A stretch of DNA of 64,000 nucleotides from NCBI GenBank assembly GCA_016871715.1, contig VHCO01000015.1, forward strand, positions 1 through 64,000, read 5' to 3'. A program made the position numbers and the translations under genes. Positions within the stretch are counted from its first letter, which is position 1; each line of letters begins with the position of its first letter. This document shows, piece by piece, positions 25,496 through 34,408 of the stretch. The notes beneath the pieces are model-generated. The model was given only the letters and a program-made list of their open reading frames with translations. It was not told the DNA's origin and did no database searches. Source of the stretch: Verrucomicrobiota bacterium (lineage in GTDB: Bacteria; Verrucomicrobiota; Verrucomicrobiia; Limisphaerales; J093).

Positions 25496-26278
25496 TCACT
25501 TCCACTGATCGGCCGTAGGGTGGTTGTTCCGTATCGTCTTTCTCGCCCAGAAGCCGGCGCCGTCAGCCTCATGCGCGAACCGTTGGATTTCGGGGAGGAA
25601 GACTGCCGCGTTGGTCCCAAGATGTGCCAGAAAGAAGACCATCCGGTTCCCGTTTGTGGAGCGAAGGACCGAGCGAATATCGGCCTGGAGAGCTGCATCC
25701 TGGCGGTCTCGGTTCCATAGAGCGATCAACGCAGCATATTGTGCATTTTTATTCGTGCCGGTTCGCAGCTCTTTGAGGGCTGGGACGGCCTCGTCAGGAG
25801 TGAAGCCGATCAGCGCCAAAGACCGTGCAGCGCCTCCGTGCAATTCTGCCTCGTCCGGATCAGCCAACACACGACTCAGCATCGAGGTAGCGGGCCGGGC
25901 CGATGCCCCAATAGCGCCGAGGGAGTTAAACGCGAGTACACGGTTTTCGGAGTTCGCGTTAGTGGCGAAGCGCATCAGGACCTCCACTGCGTTGCTCGCC
26001 GGCGGGCCGATCAGAAACGGGACCGCGTCGCCCTCCAACGCCTCAAAAGCCCGATCGGGCTCCGAACTGGAGTCCCACTGCTGCGGAGTGAGCGCCAGCG
26101 AATCCTCGAACCAGGCGCTCACCGGCCGACCGCCGTAAGTGGGTTCCTGACAGCCCCGGAATAAGAGCAACAACAGCACCCCTGCGGCAAGGAACGGAGC
26201 CATCCACAGCGTGTACTGGGAGTGGTGCGGCGGGCTGCCGCCTCTTTCGTGCGTGTGCGACTCCATCATTCCTTTCAC
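25496..26278 (-). CDS. membrane-anchored HEAT-repeat protein
   Basis: This protein of up to 260 aa has an N-terminal transmembrane helix (WMAPFLAAGVLLLLLFRG, residues ~25-42) followed by a YGGRPVSAWFEDSL segment and HEAT-like helical repeats (RVLAFNSLGAIGASARPATS, then ADPDEAELHGGAARSLALIG and VPALKELRTGTNKNAQYAAL). HEAT proteins of this Planctomycetes/Verrucomicrobia type are protein-interaction scaffolds with no known enzyme activity. The GTG start at 26278 overlaps the stop of the PQQ-propeller gene by 4 bp; ATG codons a few residues in are alternatives. It is probably co-transcribed with that gene. Confidence 0.7.
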   Translation of the reverse strand: MKGMMESHTHERGGSPPHHSQYTLWMAPFLAAGVLLLLLFRGCQEPTYGGRPVSAWFEDSLALTPQQWDSSSEPDRAFEALEGDAVPFLIGPPASNAVEVLMRFATNANSENRVLAFNSLGAIGASARPATSMLSRVLADPDEAELHGGAARSLALIGFTPDEAVPALKELRTGTNKNAQYAALIALWNRDRQDAALQADIRSVLRSTNGNRMVFFLAHLGTNAAVFLPEIQRFAHEADGAGFWARKTIRNNHPTADQWK

Positions 26279-29200
26279 TGATTGACAGCGGCTTGTCGAG
26301 AAGGCGGCCCGGCCGCCGACTCTGGGAATGCGGGAGTCACAGTGGGGCGGCCACCGGTGGACTCATCGGCGATCATCTCGATTCCGCACAAGACCGGTCC
26401 GTGTTGACTGCCGGGCGCCGGGGTCAACGTGACCGAGAGGGCTTCGGGCACGAGGATGTTTCGGAATTCTCGAACCACACCGCGGAGGTTCCCGCCCGCG
26501 ACGGCCACGACGTCAAACCGGCTGAGCACCTCACGGCCTTGGAGGGCGACGTCAAAGACCCTCTGACCGGGTGCCAAGCCGTCCGGTTCGACAAAGTGCA
26601 GCCGCACGGTATAGGACACCGGCTTCAGGCTTTGCCCCGTCATGGGTGTCGGCTCAAGCTCAGTGTTGTCGGTCGCGGGCGTGGCCTGGGCGACTGCGGG
26701 TGGCGCGGTCTGGGCGGTGGCGTCAGGGTTGTTTTCCTCCTCCTGCCGGGTTGGGCCGGCTGCGGGCAGGGTGGTCGAGGACAACTCGGGGGTGATCACG
26801 ACACTGCGGAGGTTGCGCAAGCCAGAAGCGGCGACCCAGGGCAGGCCCGCGCCGGACACTTGCGAGGCATGGCGGCGGAAGAAGTTTGTGCCCGAGCCGG
26901 CCAACTCGATCGGCACACTGGGCGAGCTGCCGCCGACGCTGGGGAAATCCAGCCACAGCGTGCCCGACGGATCGCGGCGGTCGCCGGGCGCGCCAAGGTT
27001 GATGCCCAGCCGGTCGAGGCGACGTTGGGAGGTGGTGTTCGTGCTCAACCAACCGAACGTCCATTGCTCGACCTCCGGCATGGGCACCAAGGCGAGCGAG
27101 GTTTGGTTCTGGTAAGCGCAACTGCAGGTGCGGGTGTAATCGGGCGCGTTGAGGACACCGTTGGCCGGGATGAGGCTGCTCGAGCAGCCAGATCTGAATC
27201 CGCCAAAGTTGCCGGTGCCGGCGTGCGTGGCCAGGTCGTAGTAGCCTGCTGCTCCGGAGCGAAACGTCAGCAGATGCTCACTCGCCACGGGCGTGTTGCA
27301 GCCGTAGGTGCGGTAGACCGTCCACGGTTCAAGCTCGCCGGTGAGGGGATGCGGCACCCGATGGGGCGCGCCATCCGCCAGGCGCAATGCTCCGCTCGAT
27401 GTGCGGTAAGAAACGGGCGTTGTAATAATCAGGTCGTGGTGAAGGATGCACGGGCCGGTGTACTCGAGATTGTTGGTCCAGACCAGCGCGCCATCTCGGC
27501 CGCGGTGTGTGGCCATGCCTTGGCCCACCTCGTCGCTGAGCCGATCCGCCCCGCGCGCTCCGGCTTGCAGCAACAGGTCCGGCCCCGAGGCGTATCCCAG
27601 CCACGTGCCGAAGACAGGTCGCGACTGCTCCCACAACAGCCGGCCCGTGCGCGCCTCGAACGCCGCCACCCGGTAGTCTTCAGGCAGCGGCCGGCCTTGG
27701 CGTTTGAGTCGGTCCTCCGCGCTCTGGGGCAGCCGGTCCAGGCAGTAGACCCGCCCGTTGCCGGCCACGATGCCATTGTGCAAGAAGCTGTGCCGCGCAT
27801 CGGCGCTCCACAACACCGCGCCGTTATGGCGGTTGAACGCGACCAAGCCGGCGCTGCCCGACAGGTCGCGCAGACTCGGCAGGCCCGTGGCCGCCACCGC
27901 GTCATCTCGTCGGCTGTAGTTGGCGAAGCCCGCGCCGCCCAGGAGGACTTCCTCATATACCCCAATAAACCCCCAGGCTGGGGCTTCGGGTTGGCCTGGC
28001 GCCTGAGGCATCGCGATCTCGCGCAGCGTGGCGCCCGTTTCAGCCGAGAGCACGCGGCAGGTGTTACCCACGGCGAGGTACACCGCTTCCGCGGTGGCGA
28101 CGTAGTTGGCTCCGCGGGCGTTGGCGCCGGGGATATGGCGTTGGTTGTAGACCGTGCTCAACGGCGCGTCCGAATAGGTGTCGTCAAAGTACACCCCCAG
28201 AGTGTCCAGGTCCGAGATCTCGCGCTGCCAGAGCACTCGGCCTGTGTAGACATCACGCGCGCTCATTCCAGTCATGCCCTGGAGGAACAGGCGGCCCCCC
28301 ACCACCTGCGGCGTGGGCCCATGGCCGTGTCGCGGCAAGACCTCGAGGTTCGAGTTGCCCCCGAACCATAACACCCCCAAGGGCAGGCGCACGGTGGCAT
28401 CGTCCGATTTGACCGTGTTAGCGATGTTGCCGTACTGATGGGTCCAGTCCGCCGAGCCGGGCAGCGCACCCGCGCGAACCACGACGATGCCTTCGTCGGT
28501 AGCCGACACATCGGCTTGGGGCAAACCCGCCGCCCGAATGTGCCGCTCGAGCTCGGTCTGGCGTTCTCCCGCGCTAGATACCCAGAGTAGGCCGCCGTAG
28601 GGCCGGACGGATGGGTAGATCGCCTGCAGGACACCCCGATCCGCTAGGCGCGGGGCGGTATCGCTTCCGACGACGACCAAGTTGGCTAAATACGGCGGGG
28701 CCTGAAACGAGGCGGGATCGCCAGTGTGCAGCGCCAGGCGCGTGCCGTACACCCCGGCCGCGTCAAACCGCCGCCGCAGCGCCTCGACCTTCCGCGCATC
28801 CGCATCCACGGCCACGATGTGAAGGTCGGATTGGGCCACCACCGCTTCCAACAACCGTCCATCATCGACGCCGAACCACAAGACGTACCCGTCGCGTGCG
28901 TTGGCTCGACTCAGCAGGGCTTGGGCCCGGGCCGTCGCCTCTGGACTGGGCGCCAGGGGTTGGCAGGCTTCCCGCACGGTAACGGCCGATCGAGCTGCGC
29001 CGCCAAAGGCCATGATCCGGCCATCCAGGGTGACGGCAATCAGTTTGCCGCGGGCGGCGAGCAGGCGCTGCACCGCGCCGTCCACGGGGTGGGACCAGAC
29101 CACCCGGGCGGCTTCGTTAGCGGCCGGTAGTTGGACGGCCACGAGCGTTTCCGCGCCGGCCGCATACAACCGGTTGCCGGCTTGAATGATGTCGCCGGTG

Positions 29201-30381
29201 CCATCCACCGGCAGTTCCCACAGGACCTTCTTCTTGGCTGCGGCGATGCCCTGGATGACCCGGCCAATCCAATTCGTGCCCTGGGCCTGCTCGGCTTCGG
29301 CGATTTGCCGCTCGGCTTCGGCGATCTTCTTGACTGCGGTGGCGATGGCGTTGGTGGCTTTCTTGATGGCTGTCGCATCCGCCAACTCGAGGGCGTCCCG
29401 TAGCTCGGCGCGGGCCTTAAGCTCCGCGTATTGGCCCAGGGCAAGTTTGGCCTCCGCCTCGACCCCCGCCGTGTGTTGGGTGGAGTAGGTTTGGCCGGAG
29501 TAGTAGTGCCCGCGGCCCAACACCGGCTCGTTGAGTGTGAAGGTACCTTTGCTGCCGGTCTTCAGGTTGAAGTCCTGAACTCCGCGCCCCCGGGTATGCA
29601 CGAAGAAGGTGGTGTCGTTGGCCATGACCAAAGACCCGCCGTTGCCTTTCCCGCCGTCGTCGATCCGGAAATGCACGAACTCGCCCGTGTGCCGGTCGAA
29701 CGCCGCGGGCACCGACCGTCCGCCCGGCACCAGCAGCAGGTCTCGGGTGGCCACCAGCGCGCCTTGAGGCGCCACGCCGCCAAAGGCCGGCGCGCCGTGC
29801 GGCTGCTTGATGAACTGCGCCCCGGTCCCGTCGTTCACCCATCGGACCGCGCCGGTGTCGGCGTCGAGCGCATAGATGAACGTGCCCATGAACGGCCAGA
29901 TGCTGGCCGCAAAGTACATCGTCCCGTCGCGGAGGACCGGTCCCCCCCGGGCCGGCCAGGCTGAGATGACGCGCCGATTGCCCAGCGCCTTGCGCGCTGC
30001 GGGTGCGCCCAGGAACTTCCACTGCAACACCCCGTCCGCCGCCCGCACACAATAGAGATGTCCATCGTCGCTGGCGAAGTACACCTTGTCCGCCCATGCC
30101 ACCGGCGGGAGTCGGACTGGGCCGTCCGTGTAGAAGCGCCACAGTTCCTGGCCCGACTCGAGGTCCAGCGCGACCACCCGGTCTGCGTCGTTGAATCCCA
30201 GAAACAATCGGCTGCCGAGCGCGACCGGCTCGAACACGCGGTCATAGGGCATCAAGTCCCGGTTGAGCGGGTCGTCCCACACCGGCACCCGCGGCGAGCA
30301 GATCCGCACCCAGTGCAGGTGCAATGGGATCGGCAATTCCTCGGCTGAACAAGCTGTCCGGCCCGGGTCGAACCGCCACAT
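26275..30381 (-). CDS. PQQ-like beta-propeller protein with embedded SAM-methyltransferase-like domain; signal peptide interrupted by TAG
   Basis: The 1368-aa body opens with MWRFDPGRTACSAEELP and contains many PQQ/BamB-type blades (VVALDLESGQELWRFYTDG, YALDADTGAVRWVNDG, ARDVYTGRVLWQREISDLD, FEARTGRLLWEQSRPVFG). At about residues 495-620 a Rossmann-like segment is inserted (GYVLWFGVDDGRLLEAVVAQ, then IVAVDADARKVEALR), as in large Planctomycetes/Verrucomicrobia outer-membrane-assembly-like proteins. A coiled, Ala/Lys/Glu-rich stretch lies near residues 325-375. Upstream in the same frame an ATG at 30459 starts a clear signal peptide (MRTRDWLWIGLGLLAGVD), but codon 19 is TAG (30403-30405) before SSAADWPMWRF. 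As read, the exported form is not made unless the stop is suppressed or an error. The function is unknown. Confidence 0.75.
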   Translation of the reverse strand: MWRFDPGRTACSAEELPIPLHLHWVRICSPRVPVWDDPLNRDLMPYDRVFEPVALGSRLFLGFNDADRVVALDLESGQELWRFYTDGPVRLPPVAWADKVYFASDDGHLYCVRAADGVLQWKFLGAPAARKALGNRRVISAWPARGGPVLRDGTMYFAASIWPFMGTFIYALDADTGAVRWVNDGTGAQFIKQPHGAPAFGGVAPQGALVATRDLLLVPGGRSVPAAFDRHTGEFVHFRIDDGGKGNGGSLVMANDTTFFVHTRGRGVQDFNLKTGSKGTFTLNEPVLGRGHYYSGQTYSTQHTAGVEAEAKLALGQYAELKARAELRDALELADATAIKKATNAIATAVKKIAEAERQIAEAEQAQGTNWIGRVIQGIAAAKKKVLWELPVDGTGDIIQAGNRLYAAGAETLVAVQLPAANEAARVVWSHPVDGAVQRLLAARGKLIAVTLDGRIMAFGGAARSAVTVREACQPLAPSPEATARAQALLSRANARDGYVLWFGVDDGRLLEAVVAQSDLHIVAVDADARKVEALRRRFDAAGVYGTRLALHTGDPASFQAPPYLANLVVVGSDTAPRLADRGVLQAIYPSVRPYGGLLWVSSAGERQTELERHIRAAGLPQADVSATDEGIVVVRAGALPGSADWTHQYGNIANTVKSDDATVRLPLGVLWFGGNSNLEVLPRHGHGPTPQVVGGRLFLQGMTGMSARDVYTGRVLWQREISDLDTLGVYFDDTYSDAPLSTVYNQRHIPGANARGANYVATAEAVYLAVGNTCRVLSAETGATLREIAMPQAPGQPEAPAWGFIGVYEEVLLGGAGFANYSRRDDAVAATGLPSLRDLSGSAGLVAFNRHNGAVLWSADARHSFLHNGIVAGNGRVYCLDRLPQSAEDRLKRQGRPLPEDYRVAAFEARTGRLLWEQSRPVFGTWLGYASGPDLLLQAGARGADRLSDEVGQGMATHRGRDGALVWTNNLEYTGPCILHHDLIITTPVSYRTSSGALRLADGAPHRVPHPLTGELEPWTVYRTYGCNTPVASEHLLTFRSGAAGYYDLATHAGTGNFGGFRSGCSSSLIPANGVLNAPDYTRTCSCAYQNQTSLALVPMPEVEQWTFGWLSTNTTSQRRLDRLGINLGAPGDRRDPSGTLWLDFPSVGGSSPSVPIELAGSGTNFFRRHASQVSGAGLPWVAASGLRNLRSVVITPELSSTTLPAAGPTRQEEENNPDATAQTAPPAVAQATPATDNTELEPTPMTGQSLKPVSYTVRLHFVEPDGLAPGQRVFDVALQGREVLSRFDVVAVAGGNLRGVVREFRNILVPEALSVTLTPAPGSQHGPVLCGIEMIADESTGGRPTVTPAFPESAAGPPSRQAAVNQ

Positions 30382-30525
30382 GGGCCAGTCCGCCGCGCTT
30401 GACTAGTCCACTCCGGCCAGCAGGCCCAGACCGATCCACAGCCAATCCCGCGTTCTCATTGCGTTGCGCCGAGCGAGTGTCCCCGGTGCTACCGCCACGG
30501 ACAACTCGATTCGCTCGGCGAGGGC

Positions 30526-30560
30526 GTCTACACACATGCCGTCCCTACGGGACTGAGCTG
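30526..30560. repeat. short palindromic repeat (GTCCC-TAC-GGGAC)
   Basis: A 5-bp stem with a 3-nt loop at 30541-30553 lies within CACATGCCGTCCCTACGGGA, a style of REP sequence common in this phylum. It sits in the spacer upstream of the PQQ-propeller gene. Only one copy is seen in this window, so its repeat status is inferred. Confidence 0.35.
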
Positions 30561-30590
30561 CCGGCCGCGATGTGTATGCAGCCGAAACGC

Positions 30591-30869
30591 CTAACGCCGG
30601 CGACGCGAGCCAGCCGCCCTGGGCGCTCGATTGCGCTCAGGGCGACTCGGTTGGCTCCCGGGCGCTGGACCGGTTGGTTCGCCCGGCCCAGTCTCACGCT
30701 GCTCGACTGCCTTCAACAAGACCTTGCGCGCCCAAGCTGCCAAGCCGTCCTCGCCTGCCGCCTCGAGGATCCGCGCTTTGTCCGACTTCGTGAGTCGTAC
30801 AAAGAGCGATTCTCGGTGCCGTTGTTCCGCTGGCTTCGCTGCAAATCTGTTCCTACGAGGCGCTGGCAT
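30591..30869 (-). CDS. small RHH-like/mobilization-type protein, hypothetical
   Basis: This is a 92-aa basic protein. The middle (ESLFVRLTKSDKARILEAAG followed by AAWARKVLLKAVE) has the strand-helix-helix pattern of ribbon-helix-helix or MobC-like DNA-binding proteins; both ends are Arg/Pro-rich and probably disordered. Its ATG lies inside the 3' end of the preceding small gene (17-bp overlap), so the pair is translationally coupled. No toxin partner is recognised. Confidence 0.45.
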   Translation of the reverse strand: MPAPRRNRFAAKPAEQRHRESLFVRLTKSDKARILEAAGEDGLAAWARKVLLKAVEQRETGPGEPTGPAPGSQPSRPERNRAPRAAGSRRRR

Positions 30870-31080
30870 TGGATTTGGGGGCGCTTGAGGCCAGTCCGGT
30901 CATCGTGAGCAGCGGTAAGACAACGAATCTCTCCTCGTCATCATACACCGTGACGAATGTCCCCTTGGGAGAGAGCGAGATGTAATCCCGGCGCGGTACT
31001 GCGTATTCCCGGCCGTCCGTCATCCGAAGGCTAAACGGCGTTCCGGCCTGGATGGCCGATTCAATCTGACTTCGCGTCAT
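30853..31080 (-). CDS. small conserved hypothetical protein, 75 aa
   Basis: From the ATG at 31080 the protein begins MTRSQIESAIQAGTPFSLRM and continues with DGREYAVPRRDYISLSPKGT and a VTVYDDEERFVVLPLLTMTG segment. The pattern (short helix, PF-x-[LV]-R-[LM]-x-[DN]-G, then beta strands ending in a hydrophobic pair) is the same as in the gene at 56603-56806. This is a widespread small family in Verrucomicrobia/Planctomycetes with no known role. It overlaps the RHH-like gene by 17 bp. Confidence 0.6.
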   Translation of the reverse strand: MTRSQIESAIQAGTPFSLRMTDGREYAVPRRDYISLSPKGTFVTVYDDEERFVVLPLLTMTGLASSAPKSNASAS

Positions 31081-31316
31081 GAACTGACTGCTACTCCGGC
31101 TCCGATGTTTGCGCAAGCGCCTTCTTGTGGCGAACGCAGAGGTTTCCCATCCAGCCCTCGGGCGGGATTCGTTGCACCGGTTGCTTCGGTAAGGGCCTCA
31201 AAGCAAATCCCGAAACGGATCGGGGGTAAGTCCCGCATCCTTCGCGATACCGCCCATCGTAAAGGGGTTGGTTGGGTTGTGGTGGCGGCAGATCGGTCCG
31301 GTGAGACAGTGGGCAC
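31081..31316. other. 236-bp stretch with possible gene remnants
   Basis: Minus-strand peptides here include CRHHNPTNPFTMGGIAKDAG in one frame and PEGWMGNLCVRHKKALAQTS in another. They look protein-like but are in different frames with stops between, suggesting a decayed small gene. No family is recognised. Confidence 0.25.
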
Positions 31317-32807
31317 TTAGGGGACTGGAACGGCGGGCGCGAGGCTTTGCACCGCCAGGTCCGTCAGGTTCAGGATGCTGCCGGGCATCACGCCCAGCCA
31401 CAGCATACCGGCAATACAAAGCCACAGGGCGACTCGCATGGGGGTGGGCACGGCTAGGCACGGCGGCGACGGCGACGACGGCGACGACGGGGAGGTTGGC
31501 GGGTGCGGCTCCCAGTACATCGTGCGGATGACGCCGAAATAGTACGCGAGGGAGATGACCACACCCACGATCGCCACGCCCAGCAGCCAGTATAGGCCAG
31601 GGGTTCCACCCGCAGCCGCCAACGCCGCCTTCAACAGGAGGAACTTCCCGAAGAAGCCGGCCAGGGGCGGCACTCCCGCCAACGAGACCAGCGCCAGGGC
31701 TAAGGCTGCCGCCAACAGGGGCGCGCGCTCATGCAACCCCGCCAGCGCCCCGATCTCCTCACTGTCCACGTTGGGGAAGGCGAGGGCGATTACCAGGAAG
31801 GCCGCCAGCACGGTAAAGAGGTAGCCGGCCAGGTAATACAGTACCGCACTGAGTCCCGCCGCATTCAGGGCGGCTACACCCACGAGCAGGTAACCGGCGC
31901 TGGCAATGCTCGAGTAACCCAATAACCGTTTCAGGTTCTGCTGCGGGATGGCACACAGAACACCGTATAGAATCGTCAAAGCCGCCACGACCATGAGCAC
32001 CGGCTGGGCGCGGTCGACCAACGCCGGCACGGCGCCGTGCAACACGCGCAACAGGAGAACCATCCCCGCCGCTTTCGACCCAACCGCCAAGAACGCAGTC
32101 GTGGGCGCCGGCGCCCCTTCGTACACGTCCGCCGCCCAGATATGGAAAGGCACGGCAGCGATCTTGAAGCCCAAGCCCACAAACACCAACAGCAATCCCA
32201 ACTCGAACAGCGGGCTGCTGAGGACGGCCTCCGGCGCTTGCGCCAACCGAGTGAAGTTCATCGTGCCCGACAGGCCAAACACCAGGGCGATGCCGTAGAC
32301 CAGAAACCCAGAGGCGAGCGCGCCCAGGATGAGGTACTTAACGCCGGCCTCGAGCGAGCGGGTGCGGTGCCGCTGGAAGCTGGCGAGGACGTAGAAGGCG
32401 ATGGTGACCAATTCCAACGCCACAAACAGAATGCTGAAGTCGTTTGCGGAGGCGGCGAACATCATTCCGGCCAGGGCGAACAGGATCAGGGCGAAGTACT
32501 CGGACTCGCCCGCCTTGAGCCGGTCGGAGAACTCGACCGCCAGGATCAACACCAGGCCGGCAGCGAGCAGGAAGAAGCGCTTGAAGAACAGCGCGAGCTC
32601 GTCGAGCACCAACATGCCGCCGAAGGCCATGCGCGGTTCGGGCAGCAGGAAGGCGAAGGTGCCCAGAAAAACCACGCCTAACACGGCCGCCGCGGCATAG
32701 CCGATGGTCTTGCGCTGGCTCGGTGGCGCCCACAGATCCAGCAGCAGCACGGCGAGGCCGGTGATCAACACCGCGAGCTCGGGTCCGATGAGGATGAGGT
32801 CGTCCAT
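31317..32807 (-). CDS. nuoN: NADH-quinone oxidoreductase subunit N
   Basis: This 496-aa antiporter-like membrane subunit of complex I has about 14 hydrophobic helices. Seen signatures are MDDLILIGPELAVLITGLAV at the start, FSILFVALELVTIAFYVLAS, GLGFKIAAVPFHIWAADVYE (proton-channel Lys/His region), IPQQNLKRLLGYSSIASAGY, and LVSLAGVPPLAGFFGKFLLL. The ATG at 32807 is 5 bp after the nuoM stop. It is the last gene of the nuo cluster. A Ser/Pro-rich loop between the last helices (PPTSPSSPSSPSPP) is unusual and comes from a GAC/GGC-type microrepeat near 31463-31495. Confidence 0.95.
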   Translation of the reverse strand: MDDLILIGPELAVLITGLAVLLLDLWAPPSQRKTIGYAAAAVLGVVFLGTFAFLLPEPRMAFGGMLVLDELALFFKRFFLLAAGLVLILAVEFSDRLKAGESEYFALILFALAGMMFAASANDFSILFVALELVTIAFYVLASFQRHRTRSLEAGVKYLILGALASGFLVYGIALVFGLSGTMNFTRLAQAPEAVLSSPLFELGLLLVFVGLGFKIAAVPFHIWAADVYEGAPAPTTAFLAVGSKAAGMVLLLRVLHGAVPALVDRAQPVLMVVAALTILYGVLCAIPQQNLKRLLGYSSIASAGYLLVGVAALNAAGLSAVLYYLAGYLFTVLAAFLVIALAFPNVDSEEIGALAGLHERAPLLAAALALALVSLAGVPPLAGFFGKFLLLKAALAAAGGTPGLYWLLGVAIVGVVISLAYYFGVIRTMYWEPHPPTSPSSPSSPSPPCLAVPTPMRVALWLCIAGMLWLGVMPGSILNLTDLAVQSLAPAVPVP

Positions 32808-32812
32808 GGAGG

Positions 32813-34405
32813 CTAACGCGGGTGTCGAGATGCGGTGAGCCCGTCCGTCGCGCCCGGGCGGGCGAGGGCCGGCGCGGCGGCCGGTGGCAGGGCGATCCGG
32901 GCCAGTCCGGCAGCCGAGTTGGCCGGGGGCGCCTCGGCCCGGCGGACGATGTCCGCCACACACGGCTGGATTTTGTCCGTCAACAGGCGGGGCCAACACC
33001 CGAACAGCAAGAGCGCCGCCAACAGCAGGCCGTAGGGTAGCTTGTGCCACAGATGCGGCGCATCGGCCACCTTGCCCCATCGCTCCGGCAGCGGCCCATG
33101 CAGCAGGACGCGCACAGCGCGCAGCATATAGACGGCGGCGAGAATCAATGCGCCCCACGCGGCCAAGATCGCCACCCCAGGGTACCCCTGCCACGCCCCA
33201 AACAACACCAGCGCCTCGCCCGGGAAATTGGCGAAGCCCGGCAGGCCGCATCCGGCCAGAAAGGCCATCACCAGGACGCCGCCGATGAAGGGGAGGCGCT
33301 CGAGCAGGCCGCCCATGTGGTCAAGGTTGACCGTGCCGGTTTGTTGTCGGACGTAGCCGCTGAGGGCGAAGGTGAGGGCGGCCAGGAAACCGTGTGCCAC
33401 CATGACGACCACCGCGCCGGTGAGTCCGAGCAAGGTGAGGCTCGCGATCCCCAGGAAGGCGAACCCGACATGGGCCACGCTCGAGTTGCCCAAAAGCAGG
33501 TTGAGGTCTTTCTGCCGCATGGCCACCAGACTGCAGTACAGGATATTCCCCAAGCATAGCCAGGCCAACACCTCCGCCCAGCTCTGCACCCCGGCCGGCA
33601 GCAGCGGCACGGCCACTCGGATCAGGCCGTACAAGCCGAACTTCTTGAGCACGCCGGCGTGCAGCATGGCCACCGCGGTTGGCGCGGCGGCGTAACCCAG
33701 CGGGGCCCAGGTGTGGAACGGCCACAGCGAGACCAGGATGCCGAAGCCGAAGAGGAGCAGAGGGAAGAGGTAGCGTTGCCGCGCCGGGTCGATCGGGTCG
33801 GCCTCGAGCTGCCGGGCCAGACTCCAAAGGTTGAACGTCTGGTGTCCGGCCTCGAGGTAGAGCGCGATCAACCCCACCAAGGCCACCAAGGCGCCCAGGC
33901 TCAGGTAGAGGGTGATCTTGAACGTGGCGTAGTTGCGCTGTTCACCCCGACCCCACACCCCGATGAGGATAAAGGTCGGCACCAGCGCCAGTTCGTGGAA
34001 GAAGTAGAAAAAGAACAGATCGTACGAGGCGAACGCGCCGAGGATCCCCCCAGCCATCAGCAGGAGCAACAGGTAGTATTCCTTCTGGCGCGCGGTGATT
34101 TCACGCGAGACACACACCGCCGCGAACGCCACCACCGCCCCCATCAGGATCAAGCCCACATTGATGCCGTCCACGGCCACGTGGTAGCTGATCCCCAGCG
34201 AATCGACCCACGCCACCTGCTCCTCGAACTGCAGCGCGGCCGATCCGGTATCGAACCCGGCGAAGATCCGGATGGCGCCCAGCAGCGACAGCAGCGTGCT
34301 GAGCAGGGCGAGCGACCGGAACACGACCTGGTAGTTGCGCGGGACCAGGGCGATGAGGCCGGCGGCCAACAACGGACAGAGGATAATGAAAGACAGCGAC
34401 TGCAT
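32813..34405 (-). CDS. nuoM: NADH-quinone oxidoreductase subunit M
   Basis: This 530-aa antiporter-like proton-pumping subunit has MQSLSFIILCPLLAAGLIAL at the start, FFHELALVPTFILIGVWGRG (conserved Glu), FGFGILVSLWPFHTWAPLGY, HAGVLKKFGLYGLIRVAVPL (conserved Lys) and MRQKDLNLLLGNSSVAHVGF. Some 40 C-terminal residues are Ala/Pro-rich and soluble. It starts 3 bp after the nuoL stop. The typical E/K/H charge line of the proton channel is present. Confidence 0.95.
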   Translation of the reverse strand: MQSLSFIILCPLLAAGLIALVPRNYQVVFRSLALLSTLLSLLGAIRIFAGFDTGSAALQFEEQVAWVDSLGISYHVAVDGINVGLILMGAVVAFAAVCVSREITARQKEYYLLLLLMAGGILGAFASYDLFFFYFFHELALVPTFILIGVWGRGEQRNYATFKITLYLSLGALVALVGLIALYLEAGHQTFNLWSLARQLEADPIDPARQRYLFPLLLFGFGILVSLWPFHTWAPLGYAAAPTAVAMLHAGVLKKFGLYGLIRVAVPLLPAGVQSWAEVLAWLCLGNILYCSLVAMRQKDLNLLLGNSSVAHVGFAFLGIASLTLLGLTGAVVVMVAHGFLAALTFALSGYVRQQTGTVNLDHMGGLLERLPFIGGVLVMAFLAGCGLPGFANFPGEALVLFGAWQGYPGVAILAAWGALILAAVYMLRAVRVLLHGPLPERWGKVADAPHLWHKLPYGLLLAALLLFGCWPRLLTDKIQPCVADIVRRAEAPPANSAAGLARIALPPAAAPALARPGATDGLTASRHPR

Positions 34406-34408
34406 GGA

